Positions 1 to 9,591 are shown, counted from the first letter of the stretch. The stretch: DNA of 64,000 nucleotides from Shewanella sp. CG12_big_fil_rev_8_21_14_0_65_47_15 (GCF_002783505.1 NZ_PFGL01000019.1:186001-250000); one strand, 5' to 3'. The notes: generated from the letters alone by a model not told the origin. Program-made: numbers and translations.

Positions 1-684
1 CACTCCAATATGTCGGCTGTTGTCGCAGATAGCGATAACTTAATTCTGCGAGCCGCAAAATCACTGCAACAAGTGACAGGCTTTAAGGGCGGAGCAGAGA
101 TCTGGCTCGATAAGCGTCTACCTATGGGGGGTGGTTTAGGGGGCGGTTCCTCCGATGCGGCGACCACCTTAGTGGCCTTAAACAAACTGTGGAACACCCA
201 ATTATCGACCGAAGATTTAGCGAAAATTGGACTGAAACTTGGTGCCGATATTCCTGTTTTTATTCATGGTTTCGCCGCTTTTGCCGAAGGCGTAGGTGAA
301 CGCTTACAAGCGGTAAATCCGAGTGAGCCTTGGTATTTAGTCATCGCACCCGACGCCCACGTTTCTACCGCCGCCGTCTTCCAAGATCCCCAGTTGCCGC
401 GTAATACCCCCAAGCTTGCCATCGACACTTTGCTAGGCCAACCCTGGGCAAATGATTGTCAAAAACTGGTCGTATCTAAATACCCTCAAGTTGCCAAGGC
501 CTTAGGCTGGCTGCTAGAATATGCGCCGTCGAGAATGACCGGAACAGGCGCATGCGTGTTTGGGGAATTTACACAACAGCAACAAGCTCTCGCAGCCTTG
601 GCGAAATTACCGTCTGATATGCAAGGATTTGTTGCAAAAGGGATGAATATTTCGCCGCTCATCACGCGACTCAATCATCCATAA
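1..684 (+). CDS. ispE: 4-diphosphocytidyl-2-C-methyl-D-erythritol kinase IspE (5' truncated)
   Basis: GHMP-family kinase that phosphorylates CDP-methylerythritol in the cytoplasmic MEP isoprenoid pathway. The reading frame is open from the first base, so the window cuts the gene; about 227 codons remain of a family length near 283, and the N-terminal substrate-binding part is missing. Visible motifs are the glycine-rich ATP loop [14 protein letters not shown] (bases 121-162) and the C-terminal GHMP motif [11 protein letters not shown] (bases 538-570). The Met codon at base 10 is internal, not the start. prs follows on the same strand, the usual ispE-prs order in gammaproteobacteria, where lolB and a tRNA often lie nearby. 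Identity is very secure. Confidence 0.95.
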   Translation, partial: HSNMSAVVADSDNLILRAAKSLQQVTGFKGGAEIWLDKRLPMGGGLGGGSSDAATTLVALNKLWNTQLSTEDLAKIGLKLGADIPVFIHGFAAFAEGVGERLQAVNPSEPWYLVIAPDAHVSTAAVFQDPQLPRNTPKLAIDTLLGQPWANDCQKLVVSKYPQVAKALGWLLEYAPSRMTGTGACVFGEFTQQQQALAALAKLPSDMQGFVAKGMNISPLITRLNHP

Positions 685-695
685 ACTACATTCTT

Positions 696-758
696 CTAGG
701 GTAGCTCATATACGATAGCGCCTCGGGTCCTCCCGTCCCTATATCGTCGTTGCCCTAG
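696..758 (+). promoter_or_regulatory. Nested inverted repeat (rod-like hairpin) in the ispE-prs gap
   Basis: Three nested arms pair in register: CTAGGG 696-701 with CCCTAG 753-758, ACGATA 712-717 with TATCGT 742-747, and CGGG 724-727 with CCCG 732-735 around a TCCT loop. No T-run follows, so it is not a plain terminator. It lies 38 bases before the prs start codon, so a role as a leader structure for prs or an RNA-processing site between ispE and prs is inferred. Function unknown. Confidence 0.55.
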
Positions 759-795
759 CCACTAAAATATAAAGCAAACGCCTGAGGTTCATACA

Positions 796-1743
796 GTGCC
801 CGACATCAAGCTCTTTGCTGGGAACGCCACCCCCAGTCTCGCTAAGAAGATAGCCGATCGTCTATTTTGCAAACTCGGAGACGCAGTGGTTGGTCGTTTC
901 AGCGATGGTGAAATCAGTGTCCAAATTAACGAAAATGTACGTGGAGCCGATGTGTTCATCATCCAATCCACCTGTGCGCCGACCAACGACAATCTGATGG
1001 AACTCATCGTGATGGTTGATGCTCTGCGCCGTGCATCTGCGGGTCGTATCACCGCAGTGATCCCTTACTTTGGTTATGCACGTCAAGACCGTCGCGTTCG
1101 TAGCGCCCGTGTACCTATTACCGCCAAAGTGGTTGCCGATTTCCTGTCAAGCGTCGGTGTTGACCGCGTTCTGACCTGTGACCTGCATGCTGAGCAAATC
1201 CAAGGTTTCTTCGATGTTCCTGTGGATAACGTATTCGGTAGCCCAGTGCTACTGGAAGATATGTTAGCCAAGAAACTCGATAACCCTGTGGTCGTTTCAC
1301 CGGATATCGGTGGTGTTGTTCGCGCTCGCGCAGTAGCAAAATTATTAGATGATTCCGATCTGGCCATTATCGATAAACGTCGCCCACAGGCGAACGTTGC
1401 CCAAGTTATGCATATTATCGGTGATGTTCAAGGCCGTGACTGCATTATCGTTGACGATATGATCGACACAGGCGGCACTCTGTGTAAAGCGGCTGAAGCC
1501 CTAAAAGAACATGGTGCAAACCGCGTATTCGCCTACGCGACTCACCCAGTGTTCTCTGGCAAAGCGGCTGAAAATATCGAAAACTCAGTGATCGATGAAG
1601 TTATAGTCACCGACACTGTGCCTTTAAGCCCAGAAATGCTGAAAGTAACTAAAGTGACTCAGTTAACTATGTCTGCGGTACTGGCTGAAGCGATTCGCCG
1701 TGTCAGCAACGAAGAGTCTATCTCTGCGATGTTTAGCCACTAA
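796..1743 (+). CDS. prs: Ribose-phosphate pyrophosphokinase (PRPP synthetase)
   Basis: Makes PRPP from ribose-5-phosphate and ATP for purine, pyrimidine, NAD, histidine and tryptophan synthesis. The product is 315 aa, the normal family length. It starts at GTG 796, preceded by TGAGG at 783-787; no ATG fits the conserved N-terminus [12 protein letters not shown]. Visible signatures are the ATP/Mg loop around [20 protein letters not shown], the [11 protein letters not shown] segment, and the PRPP-binding DDMIDTGGT loop at residues 220-228. It is downstream of ispE with a structured 111-base gap, and a strong terminator follows. Purine-linked control is known for the family but no PurR box was recognised here. 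Confidence 0.97.
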   Translation: MPDIKLFAGNATPSLAKKIADRLFCKLGDAVVGRFSDGEISVQINENVRGADVFIIQSTCAPTNDNLMELIVMVDALRRASAGRITAVIPYFGYARQDRRVRSARVPITAKVVADFLSSVGVDRVLTCDLHAEQIQGFFDVPVDNVFGSPVLLEDMLAKKLDNPVVVSPDIGGVVRARAVAKLLDDSDLAIIDKRRPQANVAQVMHIIGDVQGRDCIIVDDMIDTGGTLCKAAEALKEHGANRVFAYATHPVFSGKAAENIENSVIDEVIVTDTVPLSPEMLKVTKVTQLTMSAVLAEAIRRVSNEESISAMFSH

Positions 1744-1763
1744 TTAGCTTAGCTTGCAGTGGT

Positions 1764-1797
1764 AAAAAAACGCACTCGATTGAGTGCGTTTTTTATT
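1764..1797 (+). terminator. Rho-independent terminator of prs
   Basis: Stem ACGCACTC / GAGTGCGT with an AT loop, preceded by an A-run and followed by TTTTTTAT. The A and T tracts make it usable from both strands, so it may also stop the convergent chemoreceptor transcript. Confidence 0.9.
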
Positions 1798-1812
1798 TGT
1801 GCCAAAGGCGGC

Positions 1813-1872
1813 TTAGATTTTAAAAACTTAGGTTTTAAGAGCTTAGATTTTAAAGACTTAAATTTTAAAATT
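1813..1872 (-). repeat. Four tandem 15-bp units repeating the chemoreceptor's last codons and stop
   Basis: Units occupy 1813-1827, 1828-1842, 1843-1857 and 1858-1872. On the minus strand each reads as five in-frame codons ending in TAA: N-F-K-I-stop (the true gene end), then V-F-K-I-stop, A-L-K-T-stop and V-F-K-I-stop. The units differ at a few positions, so the expansion is not recent. Read-through of the first stop would meet three more in frame. Confidence 0.85.
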
Positions 1873-3720
1873 ACTGACAGCACGATGCAGATACTCGGCC
1901 TGGGCCTTAAGCTCATCCGATGCCGATGCGTTGGCGTCCGCCGCTTGGGACGATTCCTGGGCAATATCCCGAATCACCACCACATTCTTATTCACCTCGG
2001 CAGCCACCATACTCTGCTCCTCAATGGCGGCGGCGATCTGCGTACTCATATCCATAATATTACGCACATCGGTATTGATAAGCTTAAGTAATGCGCCCGC
2101 GGCGGCGGCCTGTTCGGCACTCTCTGATCCTTGCTTTTGACTCGCATCCATCAATTGCACGATAGAACGGGTACGACTCTGGAGTGTTTGAATAATATTG
2201 GCAATCTCTTGGGTTGACGATTGAGTGCGCATCGCTAAGTTACGCACTTCGTCGGCCACCACGGCAAAACCACGACCCTGTTCACCGGCACGCGCCGCTT
2301 CAATCGCCGCATTAAGTGCCAGGAGATTAGTTTGCTCGGCAATGCCACGGATCACATCGAGCACGCTACCGATAGTCTCACTGTCGCGCTCGAGTTCATC
2401 TACCACAGACGCACTATCATTAATTTGCTGCGCCAATTGCTCAATTTTCTGAATGGTCTGCATAACCTCAGTTTGCCCCATTTGCGCATTGTCATGGGTT
2501 TTGCCCGCCTTGAGGGCGGCAAGCTCAGTGGTCTTGGCAATTTCATCGATCGTCGCGCCCATTTCAGTAATCGCCGTTGCCACCATATCGGTTTCATTGA
2601 GCTGCTGCGTTACCCCTTGGGATGCTTGGAGTGCATTTTCTGAGACACGTTTACAGGAGGTATTAATCGTGGCGACCGACTCGATCACTTGTTCGATAAG
2701 CTGCTGAAAACTACCGACCATACTATTGAAGTGCTGTGCAATTTCCCCCAGTTCATCCTGAGTAGAGGCATCGCATCTTAGGGTGAGATCTTTGCTGACT
2801 TCGATGCGAGAAATGATCTGCGTGATACGTTCGACAGGGGTGATAATACTGCGAATAATAAAATAGGTTATGACGCTAAGCAGCACGGCTATCAGTATAA
2901 ATACCATAATGCCGATATTGACACTGTCACTCTCAGCCCCATCAATGGCTTCAAGCGCAAGGGTATGCAGCTCATTGGCACTCGATTCGGTTAACCCATT
3001 GGCCGCGATCAATTGCGCCATAGTGCCCTCTTTTTCGCTGAGTCCGAGCTGCTGCTCCTTGCTCACTAAACTTTTGAAGTCCTTTTGATATTGGTTTATC
3101 AAGGTGGCTATTTTCGCTTGGGTACCGCTATCGAGGCTCGATGCCTGCAAACTGCGATTAAACACCGCAATATTGGCATCGAAGGTGTCGACATAACTTA
3201 GCTCTCGGCGCAGCATAAAATCCTTTTCATTACGCCTTAATTGCAGCATTGCGACTTCTAAGGATAATTGGTCGAACTCCTTCAACAGTGATTCGACATT
3301 ATGCACTGCGGTTCTGAGGGTGCCATAGAGCCCAGTTTTAGGGGTTAACCCTATTTCTTGCTGCAATTTCACAACCTCATTAAAAGCAGATTGGTACTGG
3401 TTTAAATTACGGTCAAAGCTTTCGAGCGAACCAGTAGCGACGGCATATTTGTTAAATGTTTGCTCTAATACCGGAATGATTTTATCGATTTGGGAATGTA
3501 CTTCCTTATGCTTTTCAACATACTGTAAATCTTTGCGGGCGAAGAAATCCTTCTCATTTTTACGCAGCATCAAAACATTGCGCTCTAACTCGAGCACACT
3601 TTGGGCTGCATGGGAGAGTTCCGAATTAACAGAATTGGAATGGAGCTGCAGCCCAAACATTCCAATCAATGCGGTGATGGATACAGCAGCACTGAGTAAC
3701 AACTTAGAGCGGATTAACAT
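1858..3720 (-). CDS. Methyl-accepting chemotaxis protein with duplicated helical ligand-binding region
   Basis: Inner-membrane chemoreceptor of 620 aa that feeds CheA/CheW. Order of parts: TM1 at about 8-26, a periplasmic all-helical sensor to about 268, TM2 at about 270-292, HAMP, then the cytoplasmic signalling coiled coil with the conserved tip around residue 480 ([18 protein letters not shown], then [12 protein letters not shown]). The sensor contains two copies of one motif, [18 protein letters not shown] (51-68) and [17 protein letters not shown] (161-177), which is the pattern of the helical bimodular (HBM) domain. HBM receptors studied elsewhere bind organic acids; the ligand here is unknown. 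No CheR/CheB pentapeptide tether is seen at the C-terminus. Transcribed alone, convergent with prs. Confidence 0.93.
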   Translation of the reverse strand: MLIRSKLLLSAAVSITALIGMFGLQLHSNSVNSELSHAAQSVLELERNVLMLRKNEKDFFARKDLQYVEKHKEVHSQIDKIIPVLEQTFNKYAVATGSLESFDRNLNQYQSAFNEVVKLQQEIGLTPKTGLYGTLRTAVHNVESLLKEFDQLSLEVAMLQLRRNEKDFMLRRELSYVDTFDANIAVFNRSLQASSLDSGTQAKIATLINQYQKDFKSLVSKEQQLGLSEKEGTMAQLIAANGLTESSANELHTLALEAIDGAESDSVNIGIMVFILIAVLLSVITYFIIRSIITPVERITQIISRIEVSKDLTLRCDASTQDELGEIAQHFNSMVGSFQQLIEQVIESVATINTSCKRVSENALQASQGVTQQLNETDMVATAITEMGATIDEIAKTTELAALKAGKTHDNAQMGQTEVMQTIQKIEQLAQQINDSASVVDELERDSETIGSVLDVIRGIAEQTNLLALNAAIEAARAGEQGRGFAVVADEVRNLAMRTQSSTQEIANIIQTLQSRTRSIVQLMDASQKQGSESAEQAAAAGALLKLINTDVRNIMDMSTQIAAAIEEQSMVAAEVNKNVVVIRDIAQESSQAADANASASDELKAQAEYLHRAVSNFKI

Positions 3721-3911
3721 AGAAAGTCCCTAATAAATATAACGTCTCTTAAAAAGATAGCTGGGAGTTAGGCCTTTAACAGCAAAAGTTTTCCAGTACA
3801 TTAAATGTTCATATTTGATGCAAAATAAATATTTTTTAAAATGATCCAAACCTTTTGGCCTTGCCATAGCGTCAAAACTACAACAAATAACCATAACGAC
3901 AGGAAAGTACA

Positions 3912-4445
3912 GTGACGGCAGGGATACTCCCACTCAATAGCACAGCGTCGGACTTTGATCTTGTTACCTTAGCAGGACAAGGAAATCGCTCAGCATTTAA
4001 GCAACTGTACTTAAACCATCACCAACGTATTTATGCGCTCTCTTTGCGCCTTTGTGGCCAGCCGGCCCAGGCTGAAGAAATCACCCAGGAGTGTTTTATT
4101 CTTGTGTGGCAAAAGTTGCCTCAGTTTCGAGGAGATAGCCAGTTTTCAACTTGGTTGCACAGTATTTGTGTAAATCAGGCTCTAAGCAGTATTCGCAAGC
4201 AAAAATCCTTTTGGGCGCGTTTTATACCGCTGGAAAACGACAATGAGTTCCCTGGCACAGATGAAGACTATCAAGGGTTAGATAAATTGATCCTTAGGCT
4301 GCCAGAACGGGCTCGTATCGTGTTCGTCCTTTGTGCCATAGAAGGCTATCAACACGAGGAAATTGCCGAGTTACTCGGCATTGCCGTCGGCACCAGTAAG
4401 ACGCAATACCACAGAGCCAAGCAATTACTACAGGAGATGCTGTAA
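3912..4445 (+). CDS. ECF-type RNA polymerase sigma factor
   Basis: A 177-aa sigma-70 family protein of the extracytoplasmic-function class. Region 2 (about 25-95) has the RIYALSLRLCG and EITQECFILVWQKL helices; region 4 (about 120-170) has the helix-turn-helix HEEIAELLGIAVGTSKTQYH. The start is GTG 3912 with AGGA at 3901-3904. It overlaps the next gene in TAATG, a typical sigma/anti-sigma arrangement. Upstream, AAACC near 3848 and CGTC at 3870-3873 have roughly ECF-promoter spacing, so self-regulation is possible but weakly supported. The stress it senses is unknown. Confidence 0.9.
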   Translation: MTAGILPLNSTASDFDLVTLAGQGNRSAFKQLYLNHHQRIYALSLRLCGQPAQAEEITQECFILVWQKLPQFRGDSQFSTWLHSICVNQALSSIRKQKSFWARFIPLENDNEFPGTDEDYQGLDKLILRLPERARIVFVLCAIEGYQHEEIAELLGIAVGTSKTQYHRAKQLLQEML

Positions 4446-5020
4446 TGACGTTAACGCCGCGTTCCCGTGAAGAACAACTCGAGCAATTGGTAGCAAAGGC
4501 GCCTAGAGACTTAGCCCCAGAACGAGACCTTTGGTCGGCGATCGAAAAGCGTATGGATAAGCCATTGAGCCCTAAAGCTGATGTCCCTAAACTCGGCCGC
4601 CCACTGTGGCCGCAGTGGGCGATGGCGGCAACGATATTATTGGCGGTATTTTTCGGCTACCAATACCAAGGGATAACACCCACAGCACAGAACACGGCGC
4701 AGCAGTCGCCAAAGGACAGCGATAAGGCTTTGCAAACCCTATTGACGCAAATTGCCACTATGCACCAAGGACAAGTCGATGCACTCGAACACACCCCCAA
4801 TGCGCTTATATGGCAGACCCGTCATTTAAGTGCCCCGCTAGAACAAGGATTAGAAGAGCTTAGGCGCGCAGGTGAGCAGATTTACCAAGCATTACAAGCC
4901 AATCCAACCGATAAACAACTATGGCAGCTCTGGCTTTGGGTGCAACAGCGTGAACTCGAACTGCTACAGCAAGGCCAAAAACTTCCCATCAAAAACTCAA
5001 CACAAGGAAACACCCTATGA
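4445..5020 (+). CDS. Single-pass membrane protein, probable anti-sigma factor
   Basis: 191 aa with one transmembrane helix (about residues 58-75, WAMAATILLAVFFGY), a roughly 55-residue cytoplasmic N-terminus and a periplasmic C-terminal region rich in Gln and Leu that looks helical. There is no HxxxCxxC zinc motif, so it is not a classical ZAS-type anti-sigma. The assignment rests on its position: its ATG overlaps the sigma stop, and its stop overlaps the next ATG. I do not recognise the sequence family beyond this. Confidence 0.7.
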   Translation: MTLTPRSREEQLEQLVAKAPRDLAPERDLWSAIEKRMDKPLSPKADVPKLGRPLWPQWAMAATILLAVFFGYQYQGITPTAQNTAQQSPKDSDKALQTLLTQIATMHQGQVDALEHTPNALIWQTRHLSAPLEQGLEELRRAGEQIYQALQANPTDKQLWQLWLWVQQRELELLQQGQKLPIKNSTQGNTL

Positions 5021-5973
5021 GCAACATGAACCTGACCAAGACCAGTCTATTAGTGTCAACTTTCTACCTCGGTTTAATGGGCAGTGCGTTTGCCGCCGAG
5101 AGTGTGGACAAACAATTGAGTATTAGCAGTGGGACTCAACTGCAAATCAAGATCCAACGTGGTGAAGTACAGATCCAAAGTTGGGATAAAAATGAGGTGA
5201 GCGTGACCGGCACCCTCGATGAGCTGAGCGAAGGTTTTATCTTCGAGCAAAAAGGCAATAGCCTGAATATCGAGGATAAAATGCCAAACCATTACAACGG
5301 TAGCGATAATAACGGCTCAAAACTAACGATTAAGGTCCCCAAAACAGTCAAACTCAGTGCCGACACTATCTCGGCAAATCTGCAGATAACCCAGACGCAA
5401 GGTGAACTGGATTTAAATACCGTCAGTGGCAATATCAGCGCCGATGATCTTAGCGGTAATCCATCGCTGCATTCTGTATCCGGGGATATCACCACCAAAG
5501 GATTAGCTGGCAAAATCCTGTTAGACACTGTATCCGGTGAAATTAACGACACTGAAAGTAAAGGTGAAATCAAGTACCGCCTCGTGAGTGGCGATCTTAA
5601 CAGCCAAACGCTAGCTGAGAAGGTTAAAGTCGAACAAGTGTCGGGGGAAGTGGCCGCCAACTTTAGTGCCGCAAAAGATATCACACTCAGAACCGTGAGC
5701 GGCGACAGCCAAGTATCACTGGCAAAAACCTTCGATAGAGCGAATCTCGAAAGTGTCAGTGGCGATATCACGGTCACCTTCGCGGCCATGCCTGATGCCA
5801 GTTTTGATTTAAACGGTGGCCCAGGTGGCAAAATTAACAATGGCCTAAGCCAAGATGTACCACAAAAGCAAAAATACGTATCAAATGAATCCCTCAGCTT
5901 CCAAACGGGCACAGGCAGTGCGGATGTCAGAATGAATACCGTCAGCGGTAACCTGAGCCTAAAGCAAGGTTAA
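5017..5973 (+). CDS. DUF4097-type exported beta-helix protein
   Basis: 318 aa with an N-terminal signal peptide ending near SAFAAES. From about residue 120 on there are eight spaced [TSLQ]VSG[DNE] motifs, the repeating turn of DUF4097 'putative adhesin' proteins, which are predicted right-handed beta-helices or stacked sheets. The family is common beside ECF sigma factors and is probably periplasmic or surface-exposed; its biochemical role is unknown. It is the last gene of a translationally coupled three-gene operon (ATGA overlap with its upstream neighbour). A long open frame on the opposite strand is an artefact of the repeats. Confidence 0.85.
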   Translation: MSNMNLTKTSLLVSTFYLGLMGSAFAAESVDKQLSISSGTQLQIKIQRGEVQIQSWDKNEVSVTGTLDELSEGFIFEQKGNSLNIEDKMPNHYNGSDNNGSKLTIKVPKTVKLSADTISANLQITQTQGELDLNTVSGNISADDLSGNPSLHSVSGDITTKGLAGKILLDTVSGEINDTESKGEIKYRLVSGDLNSQTLAEKVKVEQVSGEVAANFSAAKDITLRTVSGDSQVSLAKTFDRANLESVSGDITVTFAAMPDASFDLNGGPGGKINNGLSQDVPQKQKYVSNESLSFQTGTGSADVRMNTVSGNLSLKQG

Positions 5974-5987
5974 TCAAGGCCTAGAAA

Positions 5988-6022
5988 CAAAAATGCCGCC
6001 CAAACTTGGGCGGCATTTTTTA
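5988..6022. terminator. Bidirectional terminator between the DUF4097 gene and rsuA
   Basis: Stem AAATGCCGCCC / GGGCGGCATTT flanked by an A-run and a T-run, between two convergent genes, so it can serve both. Confidence 0.9.
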
Positions 6023-6031
6023 TGGATGGCG

Positions 6032-6721
6032 TCAGATTGAAGCGATCTCTTCGGCGGTTAAGTAACGCCACTCACCTAGGGCTAAATCCGGGTCTAACTC
6101 GATTTGCCCAATACTCTCACGGTGTAAGCCAACGACATGGTTTCCCACCGCGGCGAACATGCGCTTCACTTGGTGATATTTGCCTTCGGTGATGGTTAAG
6201 CGTACACATTGCGGTTCAATGATCTCAAGCACCGCAGGTTTGGTCAGCCCCTCTTCATTTCTAAGCTCGACACCGGCAGCAAAAACCTCAATTAAGCTCG
6301 CATCGACGGGTTCGGCTAATTGCACTAAATAGCGCTTACCGCAGTCTTTTTTCGGAGAAGTGATCCGGTGCGACCACTGGCCATCACTGGTGATCAGCAC
6401 TAACCCTGTAGTATCGGCATCTAAACGGCCAGCAATATGCAGTGTTTCAGGTTTTGCCAAATCCAACAGACTCAAGACAGAGGGATAGGTTTCATCTATG
6501 GTTGAGCAAATAGTATCGACGGGCTTATTCAGCATCAAATAGCGCTCGCCCACTAAGGTAATAGGCTCGCCTTCGAGGCAAATCTGCATGCCCTCGGTCA
6601 CCTTAAAACCCGAGTCTTTGACAACAATGCCATCACAGGTAATGTCGCCACGGTGTAGGGCTTTTTTCGCTAATGAGCGAGTCAGTGAGGTACTTTCACA
6701 GATAAATTTGTCTAAACGCAC
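6032..6721 (-). CDS. rsuA: 16S rRNA pseudouridine(516) synthase RsuA
   Basis: Converts U516 of 16S rRNA to pseudouridine. The N-terminal S4 RNA-binding domain begins RLDKFICESTSLTRS; the catalytic block AGRLDADTTGLVLITSDGQW contains the conserved Asp of the RLD motif; the RSITEGKYHQVKRMFAAVG-like end and final AEEIASI match E. coli RsuA closely. I take GTG 6721 as start because it gives the standard N-terminus (M-R-L-D-K-F) and 229 aa; an upstream in-frame ATG at 6784 would add 21 non-conserved residues. Only a weak GAG precedes the GTG. Confidence 0.93.
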   Translation of the reverse strand: MRLDKFICESTSLTRSLAKKALHRGDITCDGIVVKDSGFKVTEGMQICLEGEPITLVGERYLMLNKPVDTICSTIDETYPSVLSLLDLAKPETLHIAGRLDADTTGLVLITSDGQWSHRITSPKKDCGKRYLVQLAEPVDASLIEVFAAGVELRNEEGLTKPAVLEIIEPQCVRLTITEGKYHQVKRMFAAVGNHVVGLHRESIGQIELDPDLALGEWRYLTAEEIASI

Positions 6722-6784
6722 GTTATTACTCAACTTGATAAATGAAAACTGCCGTATTATGGGGCCGAGCATAACAAAGGGCAA

Positions 6785-7068
6785 AGAATTGCTGCAGAAC
6801 GCGAGATGTGTTCCTATTTAGCCCTTAGGCATTGACAGCAACTTCGAGTCATCCACTCGATGCCGAGCTACGCTGTTCAGGGTTAGAAACCGCCAAAACC
6901 ATTAAGGTCGGTAAACGGGTATGGGTTGGTGGTGGCGCTATCATAATGCCAGGTGTCACTATTGGTGATGACGCCATCATAGGTGCAGGAGCCCTAGTCA
7001 CAAAAAATGTAGCAACCAAAACCGTGGTCGCAGGTAATCCAGCAAAGCCCATTAGGCAACTCATTTAA
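6785..7068 (+). pseudogene. Decayed maltose/galactoside O-acetyltransferase (Maa/LacA family)
   Basis: Bases 6832-7068 encode only the last third of a hexapeptide-repeat acetyltransferase: HPLDAELRCSGLE, then VWVGGGAIIMPGVTIGDDAI and NVATKTVVAGNPAKPIRQL, which fit the C-terminus of the Maa/LacA/NodL family (usually about 185 aa). The only possible start is TTG 6832, which lies in the middle of the family's sequence. Just upstream in another frame (6785-6832) is IAAEREMCSYLALRH, which resembles the family's N-terminal AERE...L segment. This suggests an internal deletion that left both ends, with a frameshift. The remnant sits against the rsuA start. Confidence 0.7.
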
Positions 7069-7333
7069 GCTCATTAATAAAATGATAAAACTAAGTGCTC
7101 GCTTACCTGAAAAGGCTCGCATACGGTAACTTTGGCACTGAAGAGGTGAATACGACAACTGGTAACCTTTAGTTACATATGACTGCAGATAAATCCGCGA
7201 TTAAAACTGCAATCACCTTGTTTAGCTTCCCATTAAAGCATTAACATACATTTCATTGCACCTGGAGCAATCCCAGTTTTTGCCAATCAAAAGCCCCAAT
7301 TATGGGCACTATAATAAACTCGAAGGAAACGAC

Positions 7334-9424
7334 ATGAGAAAAGTACTCATTGGGGGACTATGTGCCTCACTTATTGCAGGACTGGCTGCCTGTAATGACA
7401 AACCCGCCGAAGTGAAAACGTCTGCCGCTGAAATCAGTAAAACCGCGACTGCTGCCGCTGTCTCTAAAGCCTTAGGCTCGGGTATCGAATTTGCAAACTT
7501 TGATAAATCCATTCGTCCACAGGACGATTTTTATGAATATGTCAACGGAGCTTGGTTGAAGAAGGCCGAGATCCCAGCCGATCGCACTAGTATTGGCGCT
7601 TTCTATGACTTACGTGAAAAATCCCGTGACGATGTGAAAGCCATTATTGAAGAAGTGGCGGCAACCCCTAATCTTGCCGAAGGCACGGACGAGCAGAAAG
7701 TGGCCGATTTATATCGCTCATTTATGGACACTGCCACACTCAACAAACTGGGCGTGACCCCAATTCAAGGCGAATTGGATGCCATTAATGCCCTAAAAGA
7801 CAAAAATGAGTTAGTAAAATATTTCGCCCACAGCCAAATCGCTGGCGCGGGGACTCCGATGGCATTTTATATCGATATCGATGCCAAGAATTCGAGCCGC
7901 TATGCCACCCACCTATGGCAATACGGTTTAAGCCTGCCGGAAAAAGACTACTACTTTAACGAGTCAGAGCGCTTCGTTAATATTCGTAAGGCTTATGTCG
8001 CCCACATCGAAAAAATGTTTACCCTAGCTGGCCTTGCTAATCCTAAGGCTAGCGCAGAAGCCATCCTAGCCCTAGAAACCGCCATTGCCGCTAAGCACTG
8101 GGATGTCGTAGAAACCCGCGACAGCACTAAGACATACAACCTATACCAAGTAAAAGATCTGCCGACCTTAGCGCCGGATATCGATTGGGCTGGTTACTTA
8201 GCAGTTTTAGGTGCCGATAAGCAAACCGATATTATCGTTAATCAACCTAGCTATATCCAAGGTCTGAACGAAATCCTCAAGACAACGGATCTCGCTACCT
8301 GGAAGACCTACATGCAGTGGCAGGTACTGACCCACGCCGCCAGCAACTTAAGCGAAGAACTCGATAACGAAAACTTTGCCTTCTTCGCTAAAACCTTAAA
8401 CGGCCAAGAAGAACAAGAGCCTCGCTGGAAACGCGGTGTAGCCGCTGTCAACGCTGTTTTAGGCGAAGTCGTCGGCAAAGTATATGTGAAGCGTCATTTC
8501 ACGCCTGAAGCCAAAGACCGCATGCAAGCACTGGTTGAAAATCTGCGTGGCGCCTACGGCGACAGTATCAAAGATTTAACGTGGATGAGCGACAGCACTA
8601 AAGTGGCTGCGGCGGATAAGTTAGCCAAATTTAACCCTAAAATTGGTTACCCCAACAAATGGGAAGATTACAGCAAGCTAACCATCAAAGCCGATGACTT
8701 GATCGGTAACGCTATGCGTGCCAGTGAAGTTGAGCATGCTAAGTCTCTGGCTAAGCTAGGTGCGCCAATCGATAAAGATGAATGGCATATGACACCACAA
8801 ACGGTCAACGCTTACTACAACCCAACCATGAACGAAATCGTGTTCCCTGCCGCTATTCTGCAGCCACCTTTCTTTAACATGGAAGCGGATGATGCGGTGA
8901 ACTACGGTGGTATTGGCGCCGTGATCGGCCATGAGATGGGCCATGGTTTCGACGACCAAGGTGCCAAGTTCGATGGCGAAGGCAATATGCGTGACTGGTG
9001 GACATCGCAGGACTTAAAAGAGTTTTCTGCCCGCGGCCAAGCACTTATTGCCCAGTACGACGGTTACTATGTGTTTGATGACTTGCACGTTAATGGTGGT
9101 TTGACCTTAGGTGAGAACATCGGTGACTTATCGGGTGTGACTATCGCTTACCGCGCATACAAGAAGTCTCTGAACGGTAAAGAAGCACCAGTCATCGACG
9201 GTTTGACTGGCGATCAACGTTTCTTCATCGGCTTCACCCAAATTTGGCGCGCCAAGGCCAAGGAAGAAGCACTGCGTAACCGCGTAGCGACCGATCCACA
9301 CTCACCTGCGGAATTCCGCGCCTTAGGTGCGTTATCTAACATGCCAGAGTTTTACACTACCTATGATGTAAAACCCGGTGATGCTATGTATATCGCCCCA
9401 GAAAAACGCGTAAAAATTTGGTAA
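7334..9424 (+). CDS. pepO: M13 family zinc metallopeptidase, lipoprotein (PepO/neprilysin type)
   Basis: Extracytoplasmic endopeptidase of the neprilysin family, 696 aa. Start ATG 7334 has AAGGA nearby and opens a lipoprotein signal peptide with lipobox LAAC; upstream in-frame codons from 7256 are not conserved. The mature protein has the N-terminal M13 domain (about 60-430) and the catalytic half: NAYYNPTMNEIVFPAAIL, the zinc site HEMGH at residues 533-537, the third ligand Glu594 in GENIGDLSG, and a near-C-terminal RVATDPHSPAEFRA. Likely anchored in the inner leaflet of the outer membrane. A strong terminator follows. Confidence 0.94.
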   Translation: MRKVLIGGLCASLIAGLAACNDKPAEVKTSAAEISKTATAAAVSKALGSGIEFANFDKSIRPQDDFYEYVNGAWLKKAEIPADRTSIGAFYDLREKSRDDVKAIIEEVAATPNLAEGTDEQKVADLYRSFMDTATLNKLGVTPIQGELDAINALKDKNELVKYFAHSQIAGAGTPMAFYIDIDAKNSSRYATHLWQYGLSLPEKDYYFNESERFVNIRKAYVAHIEKMFTLAGLANPKASAEAILALETAIAAKHWDVVETRDSTKTYNLYQVKDLPTLAPDIDWAGYLAVLGADKQTDIIVNQPSYIQGLNEILKTTDLATWKTYMQWQVLTHAASNLSEELDNENFAFFAKTLNGQEEQEPRWKRGVAAVNAVLGEVVGKVYVKRHFTPEAKDRMQALVENLRGAYGDSIKDLTWMSDSTKVAAADKLAKFNPKIGYPNKWEDYSKLTIKADDLIGNAMRASEVEHAKSLAKLGAPIDKDEWHMTPQTVNAYYNPTMNEIVFPAAILQPPFFNMEADDAVNYGGIGAVIGHEMGHGFDDQGAKFDGEGNMRDWWTSQDLKEFSARGQALIAQYDGYYVFDDLHVNGGLTLGENIGDLSGVTIAYRAYKKSLNGKEAPVIDGLTGDQRFFIGFTQIWRAKAKEEALRNRVATDPHSPAEFRALGALSNMPEFYTTYDVKPGDAMYIAPEKRVKIW

Positions 9425-9464
9425 GCCAAATTAAGTCATCGCTCTGCCACCTTGGCTGAGCCAC

Positions 9465-9503
9465 AAAATGGCGCGACCTGTAATGGGTGGCGCCATTTTT
9501 ATT
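9465..9503 (+). terminator. Terminator of pepO
   Basis: Stem AAAATGGCGC (9465-9474) with GCGCCATTTT (9490-9499), a 15-base loop, then TATT. Confidence 0.85.
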
Positions 9504-9591
9504 GGCTCGGCCGAAAGAGATAAGCAGAAGATGAATAAAGCTTCATCATCGATTCAGCTCTAATTAAGCCATAGCAGCCTAAGGTGGTCAC

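Noticed and set aside
5292-5912. 206-codon open frame on the minus strand opposite the DUF4097 gene
   Set aside because: It mirrors the repetitive VSG-coding sequence of the real gene, has no start context and no recognisable product.
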